Assembly (NCBI RefSeq): GCF_021245725.1
Contig: NZ_JAJGSX010000034.1
Span: forward strand, 1 to 64,000
Length of the DNA stretch: 64,000 nucleotides
Origin: Pseudonocardia sp. TRM90224
GTDB lineage: Bacteria; Actinomycetota; Actinomycetes; Mycobacteriales; Pseudonocardiaceae
Direction: 5' to 3'
A program made the translations under genes and the position numbers. Shown here piece after piece: positions 16,661-25,490 of this stretch (position 1 is its first letter; each line of letters starts with the position of its first letter). The notes below the pieces were generated by a model. The model made no database searches. It had not been told where the DNA came from and was given only the letters and a program-made list of their open reading frames with translations.

Positions 16661-17667
16661 CAGTCCGCCACCCGTCCTCTGACGCCACCGAGCCAGCGGT
16701 GCGCGTGTCGATCGGCCGCCGCGTCGTCGCGGAAGGCATATGTCTTGAGCAGCCAGCGCTGTTTCGCCCGCTCCGGGTCGTTGATCTCGACCTTCTCCCG
16801 GCTGTGCAGGCCGTCCTGGTTGGCGAAGGTGAACAGGTCGCCCGTGACGATGCGGTGTCGCGTCTTCGGCGCCCTGACCAGCGCGTTCTTCATCGCGAGC
16901 AGGGCGTCCTTCGCCTCGGGTGGGCTGTCGGGCGCCACCGTGGTGGTCGTGTCCAGGTAGCGGACGCCGCGCTCTCCCACGAAGATCGCGTGCTTCTCCG
17001 AGACCGTCTGCTTGGTGTTGGTGTCGCGGGAGAAGACGTCGAACGGGGTGATGAACCACGGTTCGCGCAGCGCCTGCTGCTCCTGCTCGTCGAGCTGGTC
17101 GAGCAGCTGCGCGCTGCCGACGAACCCGGTGTAGATGAAGTCCCCCTCCGGGCAGCGCAGCCCGAGCAGCGCCGTGTAGTCGGCGCGGACGTCGTGCGCC
17201 GTGCGGTCGTTGTGGAAGACGAGCTCGCTGTCGCTGAACCCGGTCTGCTGGCCGCTATAGCGATTGATCGCGATCACGTCGGTGAAGAAGTCGCCGTTGT
17301 TGCGGCTCCCGTAGGCCAGCAAGGGGGTGGCGCACAGCTGCCCGAACAGCTCCAGCAGCACCTCACCGAGGAACGTGGTCTTCTTGCGGTACTTGTCGGC
17401 CACCGGATCGTCGAGGTCCAGAGCGGGGATGACCGCGTCGATGGGGCAGTTGCGCAGGACGTGCACCTCGGACGTCCCGGCGGCCCGGTCGGCCCGGATC
17501 CGGGCGCAGGCATCGGCGAAGAACGCCGGTACCGCGCCCCGGTCGATGACATCGCGAACCGCACTGGAGAAAGCCGGGTAGTCCTCGTACGGATTCTTGG
17601 AGACAGCATTCGCCGCGTCCCGCAACTCTTCGCGTTCGGCATCGGCGAGAACGTAGAAGGGTTCCAT
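16660..17667 (-). CDS. Fe(II)/2-oxoglutarate-dependent oxygenase (clavaminate synthase/TauD-like)
   Basis: A 335-residue oxygenase related to amino-acid hydroxylases of the clavaminate synthase-like group. The iron ligands are visible as FHND (His-x-Asp) near residue 151 and the distal His in GLHSREKV near residue 293; RWLLKTYAF supplies the candidate 2-oxoglutarate arginine. Enzymes of this group hydroxylate or desaturate free or carrier-bound amino acids. It is the first gene of a five-gene operon, and its promoter shares a 38-bp element with the SARP gene. Substrate unknown. Confidence 0.85.
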   Translation of the reverse strand: MEPFYVLADAEREELRDAANAVSKNPYEDYPAFSSAVRDVIDRGAVPAFFADACARIRADRAAGTSEVHVLRNCPIDAVIPALDLDDPVADKYRKKTTFLGEVLLELFGQLCATPLLAYGSRNNGDFFTDVIAINRYSGQQTGFSDSELVFHNDRTAHDVRADYTALLGLRCPEGDFIYTGFVGSAQLLDQLDEQEQQALREPWFITPFDVFSRDTNTKQTVSEKHAIFVGERGVRYLDTTTTVAPDSPPEAKDALLAMKNALVRAPKTRHRIVTGDLFTFANQDGLHSREKVEINDPERAKQRWLLKTYAFRDDAAADRHAHRWLGGVRGRVAD

Positions 17668-17704
17668 GACTCGCGTTTCTCGGAGAGCGACTTGTGGTCG
17701 TCAC

Positions 17705-17742
17705 CGAGCTTCGACGCAGCGCCTTCCCCGTGTCATCGGCCG
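17705..17742 (-). promoter_or_regulatory. 38-bp shared element upstream of the oxygenase operon
   Basis: On the plus strand it reads CGAGCTTCGACGC, ten variable bases, then CCGTGTCATCGGCCG. The same two blocks with identical spacing occur at 26323-26360 upstream of the SARP gene (about 31 of 38 positions match). In both cases it lies 35-50 bp before a minus-strand start codon. It is probably the binding site of a pathway-specific regulator, with SARP or LuxR as candidates. Confidence 0.65.
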
Positions 17743-17765
17743 GCCGGACCAGGCGCTGCGCCACC

Positions 17766-18551
17766 TCATCCCCGAGCGGTCGAGAGCCCTTCGAGAGTGG
17801 ACCTGCGCGGTGCGGCCTCCACCATTGGTGGAGATTCGACCGGTTCCGGAGAATCGAGCACGCGCTGCATCAGCAGCACCGCCTCGAGCCGGTTGCGCAC
17901 ACCCAGCTTCGTGAGCATGTGCGAAACGTGGCTTTTGACCGTTGCTGGCGAGACCTTGAGCTTCGCCGCGGCCTCCGCGGTGGTGCATCCCGTCGCGAGC
18001 ATCGCCAGCACCTCGCGCTCCCTGCTCGTAAGCAGCCGCAGCGACAGGTGGTCGGGGACGTGGCTCTCGGCCGTCCCGGCGGCCACAGGCGTGCCGCCGC
18101 CACCGGTGTAGAGCTGGAGCAACTCGGGCGAGAGCACCACGTGCCCCGACGCGACGGCCCGGGTGGCCGCGCTCAACCGCTCGACCTCCATGTCCTTGAC
18201 GACGCACCCGGCCACCCCCGAGGCGAATGCGGAGTCGAGCCGGCGCCTGCTCCACCCCACCCCGACCAGCAGGACCTTGACCTGATGCGCCACCAACTCA
18301 CGCGCTGTGTGCGTGTGATCACCCACCGGACCGACCCCGAGAACGGCCACGTCGACATTCGCCAACGGCCATTCCCGCACCGGTCGTCCACAATCGATGC
18401 TGGCGACCACCCGTAGCTGCCAGGACGTGCTGAGCACGCTGCTCAGAACGTGCCGGGAGATCGGATCATGATCTGCCAGCAGCACCCGGATCTCCGGCTC
18501 TACCCGATCCCCCACGTCGAGCCACGTGTACGGCAATGCGCGCACGGACAT
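17766..18551 (-). CDS. NarL/LuxR-type regulator with a degenerate receiver domain
   Basis: A 261-residue regulator: a receiver-like N-terminus (IRVLLADHDPISRHVL, later GCVVKD) and a C-terminal LuxR helix-turn-helix (LTSREREVLAMLATGCTTAEAAAKL ... KSHVSHMLTKLGVRNR). The position of the phospho-acceptor Asp reads DVAVLG instead of DVVLLD, so ordinary phosphorylation is unlikely. The ATG at 18551 has a GGAGG site five bases upstream. It is divergent from leuC and upstream of the oxygenase operon, so it is a probable cluster regulator. Confidence 0.85.
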   Translation of the reverse strand: MSVRALPYTWLDVGDRVEPEIRVLLADHDPISRHVLSSVLSTSWQLRVVASIDCGRPVREWPLANVDVAVLGVGPVGDHTHTARELVAHQVKVLLVGVGWSRRRLDSAFASGVAGCVVKDMEVERLSAATRAVASGHVVLSPELLQLYTGGGGTPVAAGTAESHVPDHLSLRLLTSREREVLAMLATGCTTAEAAAKLKVSPATVKSHVSHMLTKLGVRNRLEAVLLMQRVLDSPEPVESPPMVEAAPRRSTLEGLSTARG

Positions 18552-18693
18552 AGCGCTCCTCCCCCCGAGACGCCGGCGTATCCCGCCGAGACTACCTACG
18601 GGCGCCCCCCGCGGTACGGCGCTCAACAGGCAGATAAGCGGCAGTATGGGGAGAATTAAGCGGGACGCATCCCGCCGCGGGCACGATGCGCTT
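18552..18693. promoter_or_regulatory. Divergent regulator/leuC intergenic region with a 16-bp dyad
   Basis: This 142-bp gap must hold promoters for both flanking genes. A dyad GCGGGA-CGCA-TCCCGC is at 18660-18675, 18 bp before the leuC start codon. A TATGGG sequence near 18645 is a possible -10 box for leuC. No strong ribosome site precedes leuC. Assignment to a particular regulator is not possible from sequence. Confidence 0.4.
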
Positions 18694-20094
18694 ATGGGAT
18701 CAACATTGGCGCAGAAGGTGTGGGATTCCCATGTTGTGCACCGCGTGGCCACGGGCAGCGACCTGATCTACGTCGACCTGCACCTGTTGCACGAGGTCAA
18801 CACCCCGCAGGCGTTCGACGGCCTGCGCGCCGCGGGCCGGGGCGTGCGCCGGCCCGACCTCACGCTCGGCACCGAGGACCACAACACCCCCACCATCGGG
18901 ATCGACCGCCCCATCCGCGATCTCGACGGCCGGCGCCAGTCGGAGCTGATGCGCCGCAACTGCGCGGAGTTCGGGATCCCGCTGCACCGCCTGGGCGATC
19001 CCGGCCAGGGCATCGTGCACGTCATCGGGCCCGAGCAGGGGCTCAGCCGCCCCGGCATGACGATCGTCTGCTGCGACTCGCACACCACGACCCACGGCGC
19101 GTTCGGCGCGCTGGCGTTCGGCATCGGCGCGAGCCAGGTCGAGCACGTGCTTGCCACCCAGACCCTCCAGCTGCGGCGCTTCAAGGACCTCGACATCACC
19201 GTCACGGGCCGGCTCCCGGACGGCGTCACCGCGAAGGACCTCGTGCTCGCCCTGATCGCGACGATCGGCACGGCCGGCGGGCAGGGCCACGTGATCGAGT
19301 ACCGCGGCGCGGCCGTCGCCGACCTGTCCATGGAATCGCGGATGACGTTGTGCAACATGTCGGTGGAGGCGGGCGCCCGGGCCGGGATGGTCGCCCCCGA
19401 CGCCACCACGCTCGCATACCTGCGCGGACGTCCCGGCGTGCCGCAAGGGGCCGCCTGGGACGCCGCCGTGCGGGGGTGGACCGCGCTGCGCTCCGACCCG
19501 GATGCGCGCTTCGACACGTCGGTCGTCATCGACGGCGCCGCGCTGCACCCGTACGTCTCCTGGGGCACCAACCCCGCGCAGAGTGTCCCGATCGGCGGCC
19601 GGGTCCCCGCCCCGGCCGACTTCGCCGACCCGGAGGAGAGCGCCGCGGCGCGCCGCGCGCTCGACTACATGGCTTTGCAGCCCGGGACGCCGATGCGCGA
19701 CGTCCCGATCGACACCGTCTTCGTCGGCTCCTGCACGAACAGCCGCATCGAGGACCTGCGCGCCACCGCCGACGTGCTGCGCGGTCGGCGGGTGGCCGAC
19801 GGCCTGCACATGATGATCGTCGCAGGCTCGGCGGCGGTGCGCCGGCAGGCCGTCGCCGAGGGCCTCGACCGGGTCTTCGCCGAGGCCGGGGCGGACTTCC
19901 GGGCCGCGGCGGGCTGCTCGATGTGCGCGGCGCTGAACGAGGACCGGCTGCAGCCGGGACAGCGCGCCGCCTCCACCACCAACCGCAACTTCGAGGGCAG
20001 GCAGGGCAAGGGCGCCCGGACGCACATCGTCTCGCCCCCGGTCGCCGCGGCGACCGCCATCGCGGGCCGGCTGGCCGCCCCCGCCGACCTGTAG
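18694..20094 (+). CDS. leuC: 3-isopropylmalate dehydratase large subunit-like (aconitase family)
   Basis: A 466-residue [4Fe-4S] hydro-lyase subunit. The cluster cysteines are in VGSCTNSRIEDL (near residue 346) and GCSMCAALNED (near residues 407-410); TVCCDSHTTTHGAFGALAFG-like active-site sequence is present. With LeuD it isomerises 2-isopropylmalate or a homologous 2-alkylmalate or homocitrate-type substrate. Start ATG 18694 begins right before TLAQKVWDSHVV. Its location among oxygenase, aminotransferase and pathway regulators suggests a dedicated secondary-metabolism copy rather than the leucine pathway gene. Followed by leuD after 13 bp. Confidence 0.9.
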   Translation: MGSTLAQKVWDSHVVHRVATGSDLIYVDLHLLHEVNTPQAFDGLRAAGRGVRRPDLTLGTEDHNTPTIGIDRPIRDLDGRRQSELMRRNCAEFGIPLHRLGDPGQGIVHVIGPEQGLSRPGMTIVCCDSHTTTHGAFGALAFGIGASQVEHVLATQTLQLRRFKDLDITVTGRLPDGVTAKDLVLALIATIGTAGGQGHVIEYRGAAVADLSMESRMTLCNMSVEAGARAGMVAPDATTLAYLRGRPGVPQGAAWDAAVRGWTALRSDPDARFDTSVVIDGAALHPYVSWGTNPAQSVPIGGRVPAPADFADPEESAAARRALDYMALQPGTPMRDVPIDTVFVGSCTNSRIEDLRATADVLRGRRVADGLHMMIVAGSAAVRRQAVAEGLDRVFAEAGADFRAAAGCSMCAALNEDRLQPGQRAASTTNRNFEGRQGKGARTHIVSPPVAAATAIAGRLAAPADL

Positions 20095-20107
20095 CGCAGG
20101 GAGCGAA

Positions 20108-20707
20108 ATGGGAGAGAACATGCGCCCGTTCACCGTGCACACCGGCACCGCCGCGCCCTTGCGGCGCAGCAACGTCGACACCGACCAGATCATCCCGGCC
20201 CGGTTCTGCGTCCGGTCCACCCGCAGCGGGCACGCCGACTCGCTGTTCGCCGACTGGCGCGACGACCCCGGCTTCGTCCTCAACCGACCCGGGCACAGGG
20301 GTGCGACGGTGCTGGTGGCCGGCAACGACTTCGGTATCGGCTCGTCGCGGGAGTACGCGGTGTGGGCGCTGCAGGACTACGGCTTCCGAGCCGTGATCGC
20401 GCCCCGCTACGGCGACATATTCCGGGAGAACTCGCTGCTCAACGGCCTGCTCACGGTCACGGTGCCGATCGAGGCGGTCGAGGAGATCTGGGCGGCGGTC
20501 GAGGCGGACCCGGCCGAGCCGGTGACGGTCGATCTCGAACGGCTGCAGGTGCGCTGCGCCGGGAACGTCACGGCGTTCGACCTCGACCCGGACGTCCGGG
20601 AGCGGCTCCTGCACGGGCTCGACGCCATCGCGATGACCTTGCGCGAGGAGGAGCTCATAGTCCGCTACGAGGCGTCCCGGCATCCTGCGCTGCCCACCAC
20701 CCGCTGA
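20108..20707 (+). CDS. leuD: 3-isopropylmalate dehydratase small subunit-like
   Basis: A 199-residue swivel-domain subunit. RRSNVDTDQIIPARF, LVAGNDFGIGSSREYAVWALQDYGFRAVIAPRYGDIFRENSLLNGLL is the conserved core split over two blocks. The specificity loop reads VRSTRSGHADSLFADWR, close to the leucine-pathway form. An AGGGAGCG ribosome site precedes the ATG. It forms the heterodimer with LeuC and is followed four bases later by the LysR gene, so leuC-leuD-lysR are likely cotranscribed. Confidence 0.9.
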   Translation: MGENMRPFTVHTGTAAPLRRSNVDTDQIIPARFCVRSTRSGHADSLFADWRDDPGFVLNRPGHRGATVLVAGNDFGIGSSREYAVWALQDYGFRAVIAPRYGDIFRENSLLNGLLTVTVPIEAVEEIWAAVEADPAEPVTVDLERLQVRCAGNVTAFDLDPDVRERLLHGLDAIAMTLREEELIVRYEASRHPALPTTR

Positions 20708-20711
20708 GCAC

Positions 20712-21653
20712 ATGAAGCTCTCCCAGTGCGCCGCGTTCGTCGCCATCGCCGACACCGGCAGCTTCACCAAGGCCGCGCAGGCCCTGGGGATCGGCCAGTC
20801 GGCGGTGAGCCACGCGATCGCCGGCCTGGAAGCCGAGCTCGGGGTCGCGCTCATGCGGCGGGACCGCCGGGGCGTGGAGCTGACCGACGTCGGGGTGCGC
20901 GTGCTGCACCACGCCCGGGCGACGCTGCTGCACGCCGAGCGCATGCGCGACGAGGCGAGCGCGCCGCCCGACATGCGCGGTTCGATCCGGGTCGGCACCA
21001 GCCAGAGCTTCTCCGCGCGGCTGCTGCCCCGGCTGCTGACGGAGCTCCGCGCGCGCTACCCCGATCTCGGGATCACGCTGCGCGAGGGCGTCGACGCGCG
21101 GATCGCGCACTGGCTCCGGGAGCAGGAGGTCGACGTCGGCATCGTGCAGCTGCCCAAACCCGACCTGGCCACCGTCCCGTTGCTGCAGGACGAGGTGTTC
21201 GCCGTGCTGCCGCGCGGGCACCGGCTCGCCGCGAGCACCGAGCTGACCGTGGCCGAGCTCGCCGACGAGCCGATCATCATGCCGTTCGGCGGGATGGAGC
21301 CGATCCTGCGCACGGTGTTCCGCGGAGCCGGCACAGAGCCTGCGGTGTCGTTCCGGGTGCACGACATAGCCGCGCTGGTCGCGATGGTCACCGAAGGGCT
21401 CGGCGTGACGGTGCTCCCGGCGCTGGCGCTGCCCGCCGCCCCTCCCACGGCCCTACCAACGGCCCTACAAATGGCACTGCCCGACCTCTGCGTGCTGCCC
21501 TTCTCGCCGCCCGTCACGCGGCAGCTCGCGATCGGGGTGCGCCCGGCCCCCACCCCGGGCGTCGAGGCGTTCGTCGCGACGGCGCTGTCAGTCGCCCGCG
21601 ACGCCGGTTGGCACCGGGCTGCGGCCGAGGTCGTCCCGACCGGGGGCCGGTGA
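20712..21653 (+). CDS. LysR-family regulator
   Basis: A 313-residue LysR regulator. The winged helix-turn-helix is at the N-terminus (MKLSQCAAFVAIADTGSFTKAAQALGIGQSAVSHAIAGLE split over residues 1-40), and the effector domain starts with GSIRVGTSQSFSARLLP. It is placed directly after leuD. Its likely targets are the leuCD operon and the divergent FAD/isochorismatase promoters at 23.6 kb, where LysR-like dyads are seen. A short Ala/Pro/Thr expansion (near residue 240-260) is unusual. The 3' end overlaps the FAD gene by 66 bp tail to tail. Confidence 0.88.
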   Translation: MKLSQCAAFVAIADTGSFTKAAQALGIGQSAVSHAIAGLEAELGVALMRRDRRGVELTDVGVRVLHHARATLLHAERMRDEASAPPDMRGSIRVGTSQSFSARLLPRLLTELRARYPDLGITLREGVDARIAHWLREQEVDVGIVQLPKPDLATVPLLQDEVFAVLPRGHRLAASTELTVAELADEPIIMPFGGMEPILRTVFRGAGTEPAVSFRVHDIAALVAMVTEGLGVTVLPALALPAAPPTALPTALQMALPDLCVLPFSPPVTRQLAIGVRPAPTPGVEAFVATALSVARDAGWHRAAAEVVPTGGR

Positions 21654-23525
21654 GGGCGCCACCACCTCGATGATTGCGGCCCCGGCCAGTGCGTCCGCGG
21701 CGATCGCGTCGGCGTCGCGGACGAAGTCGGTCCAGAAGCCCGGCCGGCTGCTGCCGCCCTGCATGAACCAGCGGGTGTGCTCGGTGGGGATGCCCAGGAC
21801 GTAGAGGCCTGCGGCCGGCTCCCCGGAGCGGCCGATCGGGTGGTACGGGCTGCCGGTGACGGCCACTCCCCCGGTCTCGAACGTGCCGTTGCAGTAGCCG
21901 GTCCAGATCCCGCGCGCCCGCAGGGCGGTCGTGAACGGGGACGGGTCGCGGTGCAGGGCCGGGATCGGGATCCGGGCGTCGACGAGCGTATCCACCTCGA
22001 CGTCCGAGCCTGCGACCTGCGGGGACGACACCACGAACCGGCCACGGTCGGCGTCGGCGGCGAAGCTCGTCGCGGGCCCGGCGATGCGTAGCACCCCGGC
22101 CTCCACCAGCGCCACGAACTGGTAGAGCCTGATCCGCGGCGGTCCGGCGGCCAGGAACGCCACCCGGTGCTGGTACCAGCCGAGGAACTCGTCGCGGTGC
22201 GACCGCGGGGTGAGGCCGCCGAAGTCCACCAGCTCGCGGATCAGGCCCCGCGTGTCACGCAGGACGTCGAGCGCCGCCTTGAGCGGCGAGCCGACGTTGC
22301 CGTCCTCGGCCTCCACGAGGTCCTGGCGCAGGTGGCCGAGCAGGGCGGCGTGGAAACCGTCGGGATCTCGGAAGCTCCGGCCGCGGAACGGCCTCGCGAG
22401 CCGGTCGAGGTCGATCCGGGGCAGGTCGGGAGCGCCGTGCGCGGCGGCGATCGCCGGCACGTCCGGGAGCCCGGACCGGGCGGCTGCCACCACCGCGTCC
22501 CGGAACGCCGCTCCCGCCTCGGGGCCGGCGGCACGACGCAACGCCGTAGCCCGGTACACGAGCTCGACCTCGGCGATCAGCCACGGCAGCACGTCGGCGC
22601 CGAACTCCACGGCGCCGTGCGGCTTGCCGTTGCGGGCGCGCTCCACGGTGCACAGGACAGTCGTGTAGCGGTGGTTGTGGTGCTTCTGGTTGCGCCCGCG
22701 GGCCGGCACGGGCATCCCCCCGCGCGACCCGGCCACGATCACCGGCTCCTCGCCGCTGCGGTGGTAGGTGAGCCCACCCCGGCCGTCATCCGTGAACCGG
22801 CCGCCGCGGCCGAGCGTGAACGCCGCCAGCACGTCGTAGAAGGAGAGGCCGAGGCCGATGACGCCGACCGCGGAGCCGGCGGGGACGGCGTCGAGCGGCA
22901 TGTCGGCCGCGGAGTCGCCCACCAGGTAGCGCAGGCCCGGGTGAGCACCGGCGAACTCGGCGAGGCCGGCCTCCGGCCCGAACGGCTCCGGCGTCGCGTG
23001 CCCGGTCACCAGCACGACCCGGTCCGCGACCAGCTGCTCGTTACCCACCAGCGTCAGCCGGTAGCGGTCGCCCTCGGGTTCGAGGTCGATCACGCGGTCG
23101 AGCACCTCGCGCAGGCGCACGGAGGCCGGGAGGGCGGCCCTGATCGAGGCCAGCACCATGCCCATGTAGCGCCCGTAGCGCGCTCGCGACGCGAAGCTGC
23201 CCGGCCCGGGGAAGTCCGGGTCGTCCACGCTCCACCACTGGGCGAGCGACGGCCCGGCGCCCGGCCGCACCGGGCCGTCGTCGGGCGGGCCGGAGAACGC
23301 CGAGACCTCCTCGGCGATCGTGTTCATCAGGAACCAGTCGGGCTGGTCGGTCCGCCAGATCCGGCCGCACCCGAGCTGGACGTCGTCGATCACACAGAGC
23401 TCGATCGGCCGACGGCCCAGCGGTTCTACGGGCGGGTCTGCGAGCCGGGCGGCGAGCCGTTCCAGCACCGACAGCCCGCGGGGGCCGCTGCCGACGACGA
23501 CGATCCGGTACGGCGCTGCCGCCAC
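21588..23525 (-). CDS. FAD/NAD(P)-binding protein (N-hydroxylase-like, NAD_binding_9 family)
   Basis: A 645-residue flavoprotein. The first Rossmann motif is YRIVVVGSGPRGLSVLERL at the N-terminus; a second nucleotide site is SAVGVIGLGLSFYDVLAAF. Blocks such as WFLMNTIAEEVSAFSG and ARYGRYMGMVLASI match the FAD/NAD(P)-binding family annotated next to ornithine/lysine N-monooxygenases. It may oxidise an amino group or simply reduce a partner. The GTG at 23525 is chosen because GGAGGT lies four bases upstream. It is divergent from the isochorismatase-aminotransferase pair. Substrate unknown. Confidence 0.78.
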   Translation of the reverse strand: MAAAPYRIVVVGSGPRGLSVLERLAARLADPPVEPLGRRPIELCVIDDVQLGCGRIWRTDQPDWFLMNTIAEEVSAFSGPPDDGPVRPGAGPSLAQWWSVDDPDFPGPGSFASRARYGRYMGMVLASIRAALPASVRLREVLDRVIDLEPEGDRYRLTLVGNEQLVADRVVLVTGHATPEPFGPEAGLAEFAGAHPGLRYLVGDSAADMPLDAVPAGSAVGVIGLGLSFYDVLAAFTLGRGGRFTDDGRGGLTYHRSGEEPVIVAGSRGGMPVPARGRNQKHHNHRYTTVLCTVERARNGKPHGAVEFGADVLPWLIAEVELVYRATALRRAAGPEAGAAFRDAVVAAARSGLPDVPAIAAAHGAPDLPRIDLDRLARPFRGRSFRDPDGFHAALLGHLRQDLVEAEDGNVGSPLKAALDVLRDTRGLIRELVDFGGLTPRSHRDEFLGWYQHRVAFLAAGPPRIRLYQFVALVEAGVLRIAGPATSFAADADRGRFVVSSPQVAGSDVEVDTLVDARIPIPALHRDPSPFTTALRARGIWTGYCNGTFETGGVAVTGSPYHPIGRSGEPAAGLYVLGIPTEHTRWFMQGGSSRPGFWTDFVRDADAIAADALAGAAIIEVVAPSPAPGRDDLGRSPVPTGVAGD

Positions 23526-23598
23526 AATTACCTCCGCATGGTTCGGGAGCACCCGGAAAGCTCAACACCATCGGCGTCCGGCGATCAACACCGCGCAG

Positions 23599-23658
23599 TT
23601 CATGAAGCCATGAAAGTCATTCATGCATTGGACACGTCGGGCCGGCGGTGCTTAGGCT
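23599..23658 (+). promoter_or_regulatory. Promoter and operator-like dyads upstream of the isochorismatase gene
   Basis: A palindrome TTCATGAA (23599-23606) and a dyad CATGAA-AGTCA-TTCATG (23609-23625) lie just upstream of a promoter with -35 TGGACA (23629-23634), an 18-bp spacer and -10 TAGGCT (23653-23658). The repeated ATGAA half-sites look like a LysR or similar regulator site. The FAD gene promoter must lie on the other strand of the same gap. Confidence 0.5.
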
Positions 23659-23694
23659 CGAATCAACCCGGACCAGCCCTTTGGGAGTGGACGA

Positions 23695-24291
23695 ATGGCC
23701 CCGCGCAGCGCGCTGCTGGTGATGGATCTGATCAACGAGATCGTGCATCCCGACGGTCGTTACGCCGCGGAGGGCTACCTGGAGCAGGTCACCACGCGCG
23801 GTGTGCTGGAACACGCCGCCACCGCGATCGCCCGCGCCCGCGCCGCGGGCATCCCGGTGATCTACGTCGTCGTCGGTTTCTCCCCCGGCCATCCCGAGTG
23901 CCCCACCGGCTCGCCGATCTTCGAGACCGCACGGGTGGAGCGCCGGCTCACCCTCGGCACGTGGGCGACGCAGGTGCACGAGTCGCTCGCCCCGCGGGAA
24001 GGCGAGCCGGTGGTCGCCAAGCACCGGATCAACCCGTTCTTCGGCACCGACCTCGACGTGCTGCTCCGCACGCAGCGGATCGAGACGCTGCTGCTCACGG
24101 GGGTGGCGACGGAGCTGGTGGTGCTCTCCACGGCGAGCGCGGCCGCCGACCGCGACTACCGCGTCGAGGTGCTGGAGGACGCCACGGCCACGGCCGGCAA
24201 GGAGCTGCACGACGCGGCGCTGACGGTGCTGGCGCGGTACGCCACGATCACCTCGGTCGACGAGGCGCTCCCGCCCGGCGGGCGCCCGTGA
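23695..24291 (+). CDS. Isochorismatase-fold hydrolase lacking the catalytic cysteine
   Basis: A 198-residue isochorismatase-family protein. The catalytic Asp (LLVMDLINEI) and Lys (VVAKHRINPFFGT) are present. The position of the nucleophile in the usual GVAT-x-x-C motif reads GVATELVVLSTA, so Cys is Val. It is therefore not an ordinary cysteine amidase; true isochorismatases also work without Cys, and a subfamily with this change may exist. Its stop overlaps the aminotransferase start (GTGA), so the two proteins are made together. Confidence 0.82.
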   Translation: MAPRSALLVMDLINEIVHPDGRYAAEGYLEQVTTRGVLEHAATAIARARAAGIPVIYVVVGFSPGHPECPTGSPIFETARVERRLTLGTWATQVHESLAPREGEPVVAKHRINPFFGTDLDVLLRTQRIETLLLTGVATELVVLSTASAAADRDYRVEVLEDATATAGKELHDAALTVLARYATITSVDEALPPGGRP

Positions 24292-25466
24292 GGGCCTCCC
24301 GCATCAGGACGTCACAGCGGCTGGCCGGGATCGGCGGCTCGGCGACGTACGCCGTGCACGACCTCGTGCAGTCGATGCGCGCCGAGGGGAAGGCGGTACT
24401 GGACCTCGGCGGCGGTGACCCCGACTTCCCGACCGCGGAACACATTGCGGCAGCCGCGGCCGATTCGGTGCACGCCGGATTCACCCACTACACCCCGAGC
24501 CGGGGCCTGCCGGAACTGCGCACGGCAATTTCGGAGAAACTGCTCGACGACAACCGGATCAGCACCGATCCGGGCACCGACGTGATCGTCACACCCTCGG
24601 CGAAGTACGCGCTGTTCCTCGCGTTGACCACAATTCTGGATCCGGGCGACGACATCCTGATCCCGACCCCCAGCTGGGTCAGCTACGCCTCGATGGCCCA
24701 CCTCGTCGGGGCCCGGCCGGTGTCGGTGCCGCTCCGCGCGGACGGCGGCTTCCGCCTCACCCGCAAGCTGCTCGACGCGGCGGTGGGCCCGCGCACCCGG
24801 GCGATCCTGATCAACACCCCGAACAACCCGACCGGGCACGTCCTCGACGAGCAGGAAGCGACCGACCTCGCCGCATTCGCGATCGAGCACGACCTCGCCA
24901 TCGTCGCCGACGAGATCTACGAGAAGATCATCTACCGCGGCCGGCACATCAGCATGGCCGCCGTGCCGGGCTGCGCTGAACGCACGCTCACCGTCAACGG
25001 CTTCTCGAAGGCGTACGCCATGACCGGTTGGCGGCTCGGCTACATCGCGGGGCCGACCGATGTGATCACCGAGGTCCTGAAGGCGGCCCAGCACACGGTC
25101 GGCTGCGCCGGGTCGTTCGTCCAGCAGGGCGGCATCGCGGCGCTGACCGGACCGCAGGGCGACCTGCTGCGCATGGTCGACGAGTACGCAGCCCGCCGCA
25201 CGATGATCGTCGAAGGGCTCGCCGCCCTCCCCGGCGTCACCTGCACCCCTCCCGACGGCGCGTTCTACGCCTTCGCCGACATCAGCGGTGCCGGCCGCGG
25301 CTCCGACACCGAGTTCGCCGAGTGGCTGCTCACCACGGCCGGGGTGGCGGTCACCCCCGGTTCGGCCTTCGGCGAAGGCGGCGAGGGACACGTCCGGCTT
25401 TCCTTCTCGGGACCGCAGGACGTCATCAAGGAGGCGCTCGAACGGATCGCGGACGCGTTCCGATGA
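24288..25466 (+). CDS. Class I/II PLP-dependent aminotransferase
   Basis: A 392-residue fold-type I aminotransferase. Conserved features are LDLGGGDPDFPT, the Asn-Pro motif INTPNNPTGHV, the cofactor Asp in IVADEIYEKI, the Schiff-base Lys in NGFSKAYAMTGWRLGY, and the C-terminal Arg in EGHVRLSFS. It resembles aspartate/aromatic or branched-chain aminotransferases of subgroup I. In the cluster it would convert a 2-oxo acid, possibly the elongated one, into an amino acid. The GTG start at 24288 overlaps the upstream stop. Confidence 0.88.
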   Translation: MRASRIRTSQRLAGIGGSATYAVHDLVQSMRAEGKAVLDLGGGDPDFPTAEHIAAAAADSVHAGFTHYTPSRGLPELRTAISEKLLDDNRISTDPGTDVIVTPSAKYALFLALTTILDPGDDILIPTPSWVSYASMAHLVGARPVSVPLRADGGFRLTRKLLDAAVGPRTRAILINTPNNPTGHVLDEQEATDLAAFAIEHDLAIVADEIYEKIIYRGRHISMAAVPGCAERTLTVNGFSKAYAMTGWRLGYIAGPTDVITEVLKAAQHTVGCAGSFVQQGGIAALTGPQGDLLRMVDEYAARRTMIVEGLAALPGVTCTPPDGAFYAFADISGAGRGSDTEFAEWLLTTAGVAVTPGSAFGEGGEGHVRLSFSGPQDVIKEALERIADAFR

Positions 25467-25490
25467 TCAGCGCTGGGCAGTTGACCGGAG

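Noticed and set aside
16232..17059. Longer minus-strand frame covering the cupin
   Set aside because: Its N-terminal part is a shadow of the oxygenase gene; the ATG at 16660 with TGATG coupling is the proper cupin start.
22167..24287. Long plus-strand frame upstream of the aminotransferase
   Set aside because: It is antisense to the FAD protein and out of frame with the isochorismatase; only the part from GTG 24288 is a real protein.
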